Assembly: GCF_025144335.1 (NCBI RefSeq)
Contig: NZ_CP083539.1
Coordinates: 1,675,501-1,739,500, forward strand
Direction of reading: 5' to 3'
DNA length: 64,000 bases
Source: Jannaschia sp. W003
GTDB lineage: Bacteria; Pseudomonadota; Alphaproteobacteria; Rhodobacterales; Rhodobacteraceae
In this document: positions 29,447 through 39,275 of the stretch, one piece after another
Layout of the letters: every line of letters starts with the position of its first letter
Numbering within the stretch: the first letter of the stretch is position 1
Translations under genes and position numbers: made by a program
The notes under the pieces: model-generated
Seen by the model: only the letters and a program-made list of their open reading frames with translations
What the model was told of the DNA's origin: nothing
Databases searched by the model: none

Positions 29447-29474
29447 GAAGGCGGCGGAGCGATCCGCCGCCTTC
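29447..29474. terminator. bidirectional hairpin between GST and rpoD
   Basis: A perfect 12-bp stem (GAAGGCGGCGGA/TCCGCCGCCTTC) is closed by a GCGA tetraloop, between the GST stop (29419) and the rpoD stop (29486). A second, imperfect GC dyad lies just before it (29423-29446). Ideal position for a terminator serving both strands. Confidence 0.7.
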
Positions 29475-29485
29475 GCAGCCTTGGC

Positions 29486-31468
<1,983 letters not shown>

Positions 31469-31549
31469 CGGCCGCTCCTCGCTCGGAGTGATTCTCGTTA
31501 CGGTTGTCCGCGACGTCTTATCGCGAATCACCCGGGGCCGCACCCCGAA

Positions 31550-33532
31550 TCACTTCCGTTTCTGTTTCTCCCAGACCTTCGCGTCCAGAAGGCCCTGCAG
31601 GAATTCCGACATACCCGCGGCATCGTCGCCACCCGTCTCCTCGTCGCGCGGCGCCCGCGTCGCCTCGTCGCGGCGCCGCAGCGCCTGACCCAGCCGCCAG
31701 ACGATCGCCTCGTCGCCACCGTCCTCGAAGTCCTCGATCGCCTCCAGCGTCTCGCGCGCCACCCCGCGCCGGGCCTCGAGCCGGGCGAAGGCGTCGCGCA
31801 CGCAGGCCGCCGCGTCCGCGTCCCCTGCGCCGGGCCGGGCGGCCGGGGAGACACGCACATGGGCCAGAGCGAGCAGCGCTTCAAGGGCCGGCCCGCAGCC
31901 CGCCCGCTCGAGAGCCGCGCGCGCCTCGGCCGGATCGTCCACCGGGTCGACCGCCAGGAGGGCCTGGGCGATGCGACCGTGGCCCTCGCCGGCCCAGTGC
32001 CCGCGCTCCAACGCCTCGGCGAAGTCCTCGAGGAGCGCGGGGTGGAGCACGAGCCCCGCCAGCGCCACCTGCTCGAGCACCCGGTCGGGGTCGGCTGCGC
32101 CCTGCGCCAACGCCGAGCCGCGCGCCGCGACCGTGGCCAGCGCGGGCGGCTGCCACGCGCCGCCGCCGCGACCGCCGCCCGGCCGGCCGGAGCCGCGAGG
32201 GCGGAAGGGGCGGTCGCCCGCGAAGGCGCGGGGCGCCTCCTGCCGCATCTCGGGGCCGAACAGGTCGGCACGCTGGCGCGCGAAGGCCTCGCCGTAGTGG
32301 CGCCGCACGTTCGGGTCCTCGATGCGCCTCACGAGGGCGCGCAGCTCGGCATCGAAGGCCGCGCGCCGCTCGGGGCTGTCGAGCACCTTGCCTTCGGTGG
32401 CCCGCCGCCAGAGCAGCGCCGACATCGGCACCGCCCCCTCCAGCACGGCGCGCATGGCCTCCGGCCCGCCGGCGCGGATCAGGTCGTCGGGGTCCTGGCC
32501 CTCGGGCAGGATCGCGAAGCGCAGGGACTGGCCGGCGGCGATCATGGGCAGGGCGAGGTCGGCCAGCCGCAGCCCCGCGCGCTGGCCCGCCGCATCCCCG
32601 TCGAGCGCCACGACCGGCTCGGGCGACACGCGCCACAGGAGCCGGAGCTGCCGGTCGGTGACGGCCGTGCCGAGGGGCGCAACGGCGGCCTCGAAGCCGG
32701 CCTGCGCCAACGCGATCACGTCCATGTAGCCCTCGGCCACCACCACCGTCTGCCCCTTGCCGGCGGCGGAGCGGGCGCGGGCGAGGTTGTAGAGGTTGGC
32801 GCCCTTGTCGAAGAGCTCGGTCTCGGGGGAGTTCAGGTACTTGGCCTTGGCGTCGGGGTTCATGGCCCGCCCGCCGAAGCCGATGCAGCGCCCACGCCCG
32901 TCGCGGATCGGGAAGGTGATGCGGTTGATGAAGCGGTCGCGCGGATCGCCCTCGGAGGCGGGGGTGGCGAGGCCGGCGGCCTCGATGAGGTTGGGCGCGA
33001 CCCCGCGCTGCATCAGGTGGTCGCGCAGGGCCATGCGGCGGTTCGGGGCGAAGCCGATCTCGAAGCGGTCCAGCGTGTCGGGCGACAGGCTCCGCCCGCG
33101 CAGATAGTCCCGCGCCTCCGCGGCGGCCCCGGTCTTGAGCTGGGTGCGGAAGAAGCGCAGCGCCTCCTCGCACAGCTCGGCGAGCTGCGTGCGACGGTCG
33201 GCGGCCTGCGCCTCGCGCGGGTCGCGGCGGGGCATCTCCATGCCGGCCTCGCGGGCGAGCAGCTCCACCGCCTCCATGAAGCCCACGTTCTCCTGCTGCT
33301 GCACGAAGCCGAACAGGTTGCCCTTCGCGCCGCAGCCGAAGCAGTAGAAGAACCCCTTCTGGTCATCCACGTGGAAGCTCGGCGACTTCTCCTGATGGAA
33401 GGGGCAGGGCGCCCACCAGTCGCCCTTGGCCTGGTTGCTCTTGCGCAGATCCCAGGTCACGCGCCGGCCGACGACCTGGCTGAGGCTCAGCCGTGCGCGG
33501 ATCTCGTCGAGGAAACTGTCGGGCAGGCGCAT
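31550..33532 (-). CDS. dnaG: DNA primase
   Basis: Makes RNA primers for replication. 660 residues from ATG 33532. The N-terminal CHC2 zinc-binding domain has C43, H46, C64 and C67. The catalytic core carries the RNA-polymerase-basic motif and the TOPRIM motifs VVAEGYMDVIAL (Glu) and ALDGDAAGQRAGLR (DxD-type Asp pair), with EGQDPDDLIR further on. The C-terminal helicase-interaction domain follows a Gly/Arg-rich linker (residues ~430-450, RGSGRPGGGRGGG), an unusual low-complexity insert. It is placed before rpoD; no rpsU accompanies it. Confidence 0.97.
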   Translation of the reverse strand: MRLPDSFLDEIRARLSLSQVVGRRVTWDLRKSNQAKGDWWAPCPFHQEKSPSFHVDDQKGFFYCFGCGAKGNLFGFVQQQENVGFMEAVELLAREAGMEMPRRDPREAQAADRRTQLAELCEEALRFFRTQLKTGAAAEARDYLRGRSLSPDTLDRFEIGFAPNRRMALRDHLMQRGVAPNLIEAAGLATPASEGDPRDRFINRITFPIRDGRGRCIGFGGRAMNPDAKAKYLNSPETELFDKGANLYNLARARSAAGKGQTVVVAEGYMDVIALAQAGFEAAVAPLGTAVTDRQLRLLWRVSPEPVVALDGDAAGQRAGLRLADLALPMIAAGQSLRFAILPEGQDPDDLIRAGGPEAMRAVLEGAVPMSALLWRRATEGKVLDSPERRAAFDAELRALVRRIEDPNVRRHYGEAFARQRADLFGPEMRQEAPRAFAGDRPFRPRGSGRPGGGRGGGAWQPPALATVAARGSALAQGAADPDRVLEQVALAGLVLHPALLEDFAEALERGHWAGEGHGRIAQALLAVDPVDDPAEARAALERAGCGPALEALLALAHVRVSPAARPGAGDADAAACVRDAFARLEARRGVARETLEAIEDFEDGGDEAIVWRLGQALRRRDEATRAPRDEETGGDDAAGMSEFLQGLLDAKVWEKQKRK

Positions 33533-33618
33533 GTGGGGAATATCGGGTCGCCCCTGCCCGGAGTCCAGCGGGGCGGGGGCACGAACTGCGCGGCCGGCCG
33601 GATCGCCACGCGGTCCGG

Positions 33619-34230
33619 TCAGGTGGACGCTTCCTCCTCCTCGCCGCCGCTGCCGGTCCCGAGGGGCGGCACCCGCATGACGATGGGCATTCCCGAGCGT
33701 TGGCGCGAGACCACGAAGGATTCCATCTGGTAAGAGTCGAGCCCGATGAAGAAGGGCGGCGTGTAGGGCGAGAAGGTCTCGATCACCGTGACATGCTCGT
33801 TGCTGGCGAGGTTGGGCACGCGCAGGAGGTCGCGGTCGAGCTGCGCCTGGGACATCTGCCCGACGTCGCCGGTGCCGTAGGAGTCGATGATCCGGTACTC
33901 GTCAAGGCCCGCCGTGGTGTCCACGTAGCGGGTCAGGTGGGTCACGCGGATCTGCGCGTCCGCGCCGTCGCGGGTGATGTAGGCGAACACGTCGCGCATG
34001 CCGTCGATGTTGTTCGCGGTGACGGGGGCGTTCTGGCGCGAGAGGAGGTCCGAGAGGGTGTAGCCCGCCTTCGTGACCACGGTCTGCTTGTGGTACGCGT
34101 TGTAGAGCGTGAAGCTGACCAGGTAGAACAGCACCAGCACGGGCAGGATGATCACCGCCTCGACGGCGATCGAGCCGCGCTCGTCGCGCAGGGACCGGGC
34201 GAGGGCTCGGACGGGGCGGGGAAGACGCAT
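33619..34230 (-). CDS. TadE/TadG-like pilus assembly protein
   Basis: 203 residues. The N-terminal basic segment and the TadE signature RDERGSIAVEAVIILPVLVLFYLV (positions ~15-38) have the Glu five residues into the hydrophobic helix, as in TadE pseudopilins. The rest is a periplasmic domain rich in Asp, Thr and Tyr, ending in an acidic tail (GSGGEEEEAST). Likely a minor component or assembly factor of a Flp-type surface structure. It begins five bases beyond the stop of the second TadE-like gene and closes a three-gene cluster. Confidence 0.85.
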   Translation of the reverse strand: MRLPRPVRALARSLRDERGSIAVEAVIILPVLVLFYLVSFTLYNAYHKQTVVTKAGYTLSDLLSRQNAPVTANNIDGMRDVFAYITRDGADAQIRVTHLTRYVDTTAGLDEYRIIDSYGTGDVGQMSQAQLDRDLLRVPNLASNEHVTVIETFSPYTPPFFIGLDSYQMESFVVSRQRSGMPIVMRVPPLGTGSGGEEEEAST

Positions 34231-34234
34231 CGGC

Positions 34235-34846
34235 TCAGGGCTCCTGGACGAAGGCGGTGGCGGCGAGCAGCTGGACGTCGCCGTCGTTCGAGCGCAGCAG
34301 CGCCAGCCCGACGCCCGTGCCCGGGAACACGGGATCCACGGCGAAGCAGGCCCGGACCAGCATCAGCTGGTTGCGCGCGCCCTTGGTGATGAGGCTGTCG
34401 TTGCTGTAGGCCTGCACCGCGACGGTGCGGTCGACGCACGGCGCGTCGTCGGCGGGCAGGTCGTAGCCGGGCGGGTTGATGTCGGTGATCTCAATCACGA
34501 GGTTGCTGTCGCACTGGGGCAGGATCGGCGCCCGCTCGCAGATGCTCGTGCGCAGGTCGTCGTGGTCGTTGTCCGTCCCGGTGGCGAGGCGCACGTCGCG
34601 CATGACGATGTCGAGCGCGCGCTCGAGCATCAGCTGGCGCGTCAGCATCAGCGAAGACTCGAAGGCCGACAGGAACAGCGCCATGAAGATCGGGAACAGG
34701 ATCACGAACTCGACCGTGGCCTGTCCGTCCTCGCGCCGGTCGTCGGTCAGCCCGATCGCGCGGTCGAGGCGCGCCGCGCCGCGGCGGATGCCGCGGGCGA
34801 GCCTCCCGGCCAGCGGAGCGGCGCGCGCGGGGCCCGGCGCGCTCAC
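34235..34846 (-). CDS. TadE-family pilus assembly protein
   Basis: 203 residues from GTG 34846, which overlaps the TadG stop (GTGA). The TadE motif is EDGQATVEFVILFPIFMALFLSAFESS, trimmed here to its key residues: Glu at the start of the helix (VEF), about residues 38-60. The following periplasmic part has cysteines in ICERAPILPQC, APCVDR and RACFAVDP that could pair in the periplasm. It is the middle gene of the cluster, translationally coupled to TadG and followed after four bases by a second TadE-like gene. Confidence 0.87.
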   Translation of the reverse strand: MSAPGPARAAPLAGRLARGIRRGAARLDRAIGLTDDRREDGQATVEFVILFPIFMALFLSAFESSLMLTRQLMLERALDIVMRDVRLATGTDNDHDDLRTSICERAPILPQCDSNLVIEITDINPPGYDLPADDAPCVDRTVAVQAYSNDSLITKGARNQLMLVRACFAVDPVFPGTGVGLALLRSNDGDVQLLAATAFVQEP

Positions 34847-36489
34847 AGGGTCAGCCTCAGCGAGTGGATCGAGGCCTGGATGCTGTGGAAGGCCTCGGCG
34901 ATGTTGAGGTCCTCGACGTTGTAGTAGAAGATCGGCGATCCCGCGCAGTCCAGCATCGCGTCCTTGCCTTCCTTCTCGGCCTTGTATGCGATCGTGTAGA
35001 CCACGATGCCCTCCTTGCGGGCGGCGGCGCAGATCGCGCTGAGGTTCGCGTCGGCCTTCGCGTTGTCGGCCAGCGAGGTGACGGTGAAGCGTCGCCAGTA
35101 GTCGTAGTCCTCCTGCTTCATGGTCTTGTCGTCGACCCGCCCGTCCCAAGGGGCGATCGCGCTCTGCAGGTAGCGGACCCCGAAGATCGAGTTCGCCTCG
35201 TGCCACGTCAGCTGGACCGCGTCGTCGCCGCCCACCGGGGTGGAGCGCAGGTCGTCGCGCTTCCAGTCGTAGTACTTGTCCATCTCCTCGAACCGGGCCG
35301 AGTAGCGCATGTCGGGGTGGTCCGTCATGATCGCGCCGGCGGTCCAGCTCTGCCGCTCGCCGTCGTAGTCGTCGAAGACGCTGTGATAGGCCCAGATCGG
35401 TGCGAGCGCGTTGCCGCGGCGGTCGTCGCGCAGGTCGTACTGATCGGTGTTCATCCCGTCGGTCATGATCACCACGACCTTCAGCGCGCCTGCGGTGCGA
35501 TAGTCCACCGGCCGGTCCACGAAGTCGACGGGCACGATGCCGTCCCCGACCATCGCGTTGAGCCGGGAGCGCGTCGAGGGATCGAGAAGCGCGGTGCCCC
35601 ACTTCATGCCCATGTCGATCGCGGTCCAGCCGCCCGCGTTCAGCGAGCCGATGTAGCTCTTGAGGGCGCTGGCGTTGTTGGACCAGGGCACGATCCGATT
35701 GGTGTCGTTGTGGGGGCAGTGCGGCCGCGCGATGCCGCCCGTCCGCTCCCAGGAGCTGTAGGTCATCACGTCGAAGTTCGCGAGGCGCTTCAACACGGTC
35801 CCGGCCGCGATGCCGGAGCTCTGGAAGTCGGCCGAGTCGAAGCGTGCGCAGTTCGACAGCGTGTGTTCGCTCGGGTCGAGGGCGAAGTAGTCCGCCATCG
35901 ACGAGCCGATGTTGACCTTGCCGTTGTAGGGCACGATCGACACCGAGGTCATGGTCTCGGAGCCGGTCAGCATCGAGTCCACGAAGTCCTTCGCGGCGGA
36001 GCGCAGGCGCGTGATCTTGCCGTCGTCGCCCATCGATCCCGACACGTCGAGCACGAGGCTCACCTCGAGGTTCCGGATGCGCTCCTCGGCGGCCGAGGAG
36101 GCGGGCGCGACGATGGAGTCGATGCCCACCATGTTCAGGAACAGCGAGCGCACCGGCGACGACGTGTGCGCCATGATCGCGCGGTGCTCCAGCGACTCGT
36201 CGATCTCGAGTTCCAGGTCGTAGCCGGCCAGGCCCGAGGCCCGGAAGTAGTCCTGGATCACCTCGCGGCGGTCGCGCTGCTGGTTCAGCGAGGCGGCGGC
36301 GAGCACGGCGCGGTCGAGCGTGTGCTGCAGGCGGGTCCGCTCGTTCTCGAAGCGCATGAAGTCCAGCGCGATGCCGCCGGCGAGCATCATCAGGATGAAC
36401 ACGCCGACGCCGAAGATGGTCAGAACGCCGCTCTCGTCGCGGCGGAACGCGTCGGCGGCGCGGAGGGGACGCTCGATCCAGCGGGGCAT
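34843..36489 (-). CDS. TadG-like pilus protein with von Willebrand factor A domain
   Basis: 548 residues from ATG 36489. The N-terminal Tad-type helix is ESGVLTIFGVGVFILMMLAGGIALD (about residues 19-42). A VWA domain starts near residue 140 with an intact metal-ion-dependent adhesion motif (DVSGSMG, Asp148), followed by the Thr of the GGWTAID region and Asp in VVIMTDGMNTD. About 200 more residues follow, rich in Asp, Tyr and Trp. VWA-containing TadG proteins are thought to act in adhesion or pilus anchoring. First gene of the three-gene cluster; it overlaps the next by four bases. No tadA, tadB, tadC, rcpA or flp gene is in the window. Confidence 0.9.
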   Translation of the reverse strand: MPRWIERPLRAADAFRRDESGVLTIFGVGVFILMMLAGGIALDFMRFENERTRLQHTLDRAVLAAASLNQQRDRREVIQDYFRASGLAGYDLELEIDESLEHRAIMAHTSSPVRSLFLNMVGIDSIVAPASSAAEERIRNLEVSLVLDVSGSMGDDGKITRLRSAAKDFVDSMLTGSETMTSVSIVPYNGKVNIGSSMADYFALDPSEHTLSNCARFDSADFQSSGIAAGTVLKRLANFDVMTYSSWERTGGIARPHCPHNDTNRIVPWSNNASALKSYIGSLNAGGWTAIDMGMKWGTALLDPSTRSRLNAMVGDGIVPVDFVDRPVDYRTAGALKVVVIMTDGMNTDQYDLRDDRRGNALAPIWAYHSVFDDYDGERQSWTAGAIMTDHPDMRYSARFEEMDKYYDWKRDDLRSTPVGGDDAVQLTWHEANSIFGVRYLQSAIAPWDGRVDDKTMKQEDYDYWRRFTVTSLADNAKADANLSAICAAARKEGIVVYTIAYKAEKEGKDAMLDCAGSPIFYYNVEDLNIAEAFHSIQASIHSLRLTL

Positions 36490-36552
36490 GGGTCGCTCCT
36501 CGATTCGCTTGCCGTCCGGGATGGGCGGCGCGGGTCGGGAGGAGACATGCCA

Positions 36553-36573
36553 CCGGAATCGGGCCGATTCCGG
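36553..36573. promoter_or_regulatory. 21-base perfect palindrome between tadG and gdhA
   Basis: Arms CCGGAATCGG and CCGATTCCGG flank a single G. It lies 64 bases upstream of the TadG start and 131 bases upstream of the glutamate dehydrogenase start, in a 214-base divergent region. The odd-length, exact dyad with an AT-containing centre of each arm looks like a dimeric repressor site. Which gene it controls is unknown. Confidence 0.45.
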
Positions 36574-36703
36574 GCCGGGGCGGGGGCGCGCATGGGGCGG
36601 CGTCCCGCCCCGGTGGACAATCGGGCGGCAACGGGACTTTAAGGAACGGACCGCTAACAAAGCCGGGGCCGCGAAGGGCGCCGGCCGCTCCCGGGAGGAC
36701 ACC

Positions 36704-38122
36704 ATGGCCGCAGGCTTCAGCGCATCCGTCAACGCGATGTACGACAGGGCCGTGGCCCGCATGGACCTGGCCCCGGGGCTGGCCAAGAAGATCCGCGTCT
36801 GCAACGCCACCTACACGGTGCGCTTCGGCGTGCGCCTGCGCGGCGCGATCCACACCTTCACCGGATACCGCTCGGTCCACTCCGAGCACATGGAGCCCGT
36901 GAAGGGCGGCATCCGCTACTCGCTCGCCGTGAACCAGGACGAGGTGGAGGCGCTGGCCGCGCTGATGACCTACAAGTGCGCGCTTGTGGAGACGCCCTTC
37001 GGCGGCTCCAAGGGCGGCCTGTGCATCGACCCGCGCGAGTGGGACGAGCACGAGCTCGAGCAGATCACCCGCCGCTTCGCCTACGAGTTGATCAAGCGCG
37101 ACATGATCAACCCCGCCCAGAACGTGCCCGCCCCCGACATGGGCACCGGCGAGCGCGAGATGGCGTGGATCGTCGACCAGTACCAGCGCATGAACACTAC
37201 CGACATCAACGGCCGCGCCTGCGTCACCGGCAAGCCGCTCAACGCCGGCGGCATCAAGGGCCGGGTCGAGGCCACGGGCCGGGGCGTGCAGTACGCGCTG
37301 CGCGAGTTCTTCCGCCACAAGGACGACATCGCCGCGGCGAAGCTCTCGGGCACGCTCGACGGCAAGCGGGTGGTGGTGCAGGGCCTCGGCAACGTGGGCT
37401 TCCACGCCGCCAAGTTCCTCCACGAGGAGGACGGCTGCCGCATCACCGCGATCATCGAGCGCGATGGGGCGATCCACTCCGAGGACGGCCTCGATCCCGA
37501 GGCGGTGCAGGCGCACATCCGCGAGACGGGCGGCGTGAAGGACTTCCCCGGCGCCACCTACGAGGCGGACGGCGCCAAGCTTCTCGAAGCCGAGTGCGAT
37601 ATCCTCGTCCCCGCGGCCCTCGAGGGCGTGATCCACGAGGGCAACGCGGGGATGATCCGGGCGCCACTGATCATCGAGGCGGCGAACGGCCCCGTGACGT
37701 CCGATGCGGACCGCATCCTGCGCCAGAAGGGCACCGTCATCATCCCCGACATGTACGCCAACGCGGGCGGCGTGACGGTCTCCTACTTCGAGTGGGTCAA
37801 GAACCTCTCCCACATCCGCTTCGGCCGCATGCAGCGCCGCGCCGAGGAGGCGCGCCACCAGGTGCTGGTCGACGAGCTGGAGCGCCTGTCCAAGAACCGC
37901 GAGGTGGCCTGGACCCTCAGCGAGAACTTCAAGCGCGACTACCTGCGCGGCGCGGGCGAGCTGGAGCTGGTCCGCTCCGGCCTCGACGACACCATGCGCG
38001 AGGCCTATCAGTCCATGCGCGAGGTCTGGCAGGGCCGCGATGACGTCGAGGACCTGCGCACCGCGGCCTTCATCGTCTCGATCGGCCGCATCGCCGCGAG
38101 CTACCACGCCAAGGGCCTCTAG
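36704..38122 (+). CDS. gdhA: glutamate dehydrogenase (Glu/Leu/Phe/Val family)
   Basis: Reversible oxidative deamination of glutamate to 2-oxoglutarate, linking carbon and nitrogen metabolism. 472 residues from ATG 36704, preceded by GGGAGGACACC. The substrate-binding region is VKGGIRYSLAVNQDEVEALA, MTYKCALVETPFGGSKGGL contains the catalytic Lys, and PAPDMGTGEREMAWI contains the catalytic Asp. The NAD(P)-binding motif is QGLGNVGFHAAKFL. Its N terminus and length are closer to the catabolic hexameric type common in Rhodobacteraceae; cofactor preference is not safely readable. Divergent from the Tad cluster, followed by a FUSC gene. Confidence 0.95.
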   Translation: MAAGFSASVNAMYDRAVARMDLAPGLAKKIRVCNATYTVRFGVRLRGAIHTFTGYRSVHSEHMEPVKGGIRYSLAVNQDEVEALAALMTYKCALVETPFGGSKGGLCIDPREWDEHELEQITRRFAYELIKRDMINPAQNVPAPDMGTGEREMAWIVDQYQRMNTTDINGRACVTGKPLNAGGIKGRVEATGRGVQYALREFFRHKDDIAAAKLSGTLDGKRVVVQGLGNVGFHAAKFLHEEDGCRITAIIERDGAIHSEDGLDPEAVQAHIRETGGVKDFPGATYEADGAKLLEAECDILVPAALEGVIHEGNAGMIRAPLIIEAANGPVTSDADRILRQKGTVIIPDMYANAGGVTVSYFEWVKNLSHIRFGRMQRRAEEARHQVLVDELERLSKNREVAWTLSENFKRDYLRGAGELELVRSGLDDTMREAYQSMREVWQGRDDVEDLRTAAFIVSIGRIAASYHAKGL

Positions 38123-38131
38123 GCGCACGCC

Positions 38132-38153
38132 GGGGCGCTCCCCCAGGCGCCCC
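38132..38153 (+). terminator. hairpin after gdhA
   Basis: A 7-bp stem (GGGGCGC/GCGCCCC) with an 8-base C-rich loop starts ten bases after the gdhA stop and precedes the FUSC gene. It has no T-tract, so it is only a candidate. Confidence 0.35.
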
Positions 38154-38189
38154 CGCGGGAACGGATCGCGCCACCGGGGGTTGCGGGGC

Positions 38190-39275
38190 GTGGCCCTTCG
38201 CGATCTCCCCCGCCGCCTCGCGGCCCGCCTCGACATGGACGTAGCCGCGCTGCGCGACGCGCTGCGCATCGCCGTGCAGACCGGGGCCGCCGCGCTCGCC
38301 ATGTGGTTCGTGCTGGTGGCGTTGGGCCGCACCTCCGAAGCCTTCGTGGGCGTGCTCTCGGCGGTCCTGATCCTCCAGCCCTCGATCGGCGGCACGCTCA
38401 ACTCCATCCGCACGCGTTTCGCGGCCACCTTCGTCGGGCTCGCCGTGGGGATGCCCGCGCTGATCCTCCTGCCCACGGGCTGGAGCACCGGCGTCGCCCT
38501 CGCGGGCAGCCTCCTGATCCTCAACGGCATCTCCAAGCTGCGCCCCGACTGGGCCTATGGCGTGATCTGCGCCGTGGGCCTGTCGCTGGCCGACAACATG
38601 AACATCTGGGTCTCGGCCACGGACCGGCTGATCGCCATCGCGCTGGGCGCAGCCATAGGTATCGCGGCATCCCTCCTGATCTGGCCCGACACCGCCAAGG
38701 ACCGCTTCGAGCGCCACCTTGCCTCGGCGCTGCGCGCCTTCGCCCGTGCCCTGCCCGAGGTGGTGGGCAAGGCCAAGGTCGAGGGCGCCGAGGAGGGCGT
38801 GCCGGAGCGCCACCGCATCCTCGGCACGCTGCAGGACGCCCGTGACGCCCTCGGCGCGCTGGAGATGGCGGACCATGCCAGCCGCGAGGCGCGCGTCGAT
38901 GCGGTGACCGAGGCGTGGAACGCGCTGTGGCTGCTGGACCGCGCCACGGCCCGCACCCGCGACCTGACCGAGGCGGGGCTGGAAGGGCCGCTGGAGGATT
39001 TCCGCGACGCTGCCGGCCGGGTCTACGAGGCGCTGGGCCGGGGCCGCCGAGTGCCCGTGCGCGAGATGGAGCGGATGCGCGAAGCCGCGCAGGCGCTCCA
39101 CGACCACCTCCCGCGCCGCGCCGGCGACGAGCTGCTGGAGCACGCCGCCATGGTCGCCTTCGCGCTGGGCGACGTGATGCGCAACACCGAGGCGTTGATG
39201 GAGGGCGCGCAGCGCGAGACGTGGACCGACGCGCCGAGCTGGTCCGAGCGCGTCAGCCTGCGGCGCGCCGGCTAG
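38190..39275 (+). CDS. FUSC-family inner membrane protein (aromatic acid/aminobenzoate exporter-like)
   Basis: 361 residues from GTG 38190; TTG 38181 is also possible and no clear ribosome site decides. The N-terminal half holds about six membrane helices (residues ~25-165) with FUSC features: GRTSEAFVGVLSAVLILQPSIGGTLNSIRTRFAATFVG, quoted only by its key residues QPS and RF..T..G. The C-terminal half is a soluble, Arg/Glu-rich helical domain. Relatives YccS and AaeB export aromatic acids or are of unknown substrate. Its 3' end overlaps that of the convergent antiporter gene by 23 bases. Confidence 0.8.
   Translation: MALRDLPRRLAARLDMDVAALRDALRIAVQTGAAALAMWFVLVALGRTSEAFVGVLSAVLILQPSIGGTLNSIRTRFAATFVGLAVGMPALILLPTGWSTGVALAGSLLILNGISKLRPDWAYGVICAVGLSLADNMNIWVSATDRLIAIALGAAIGIAASLLIWPDTAKDRFERHLASALRAFARALPEVVGKAKVEGAEEGVPERHRILGTLQDARDALGALEMADHASREARVDAVTEAWNALWLLDRATARTRDLTEAGLEGPLEDFRDAAGRVYEALGRGRRVPVREMERMREAAQALHDHLPRRAGDELLEHAAMVAFALGDVMRNTEALMEGAQRETWTDAPSWSERVSLRRAG

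Noticed and set aside
34235..38536. Reverse frame running through the gdhA region into the TadE gene
   Set aside because: Only the last 203 codons (from GTG 34846) form a protein; the rest is antisense to gdhA or out of frame in TadG.
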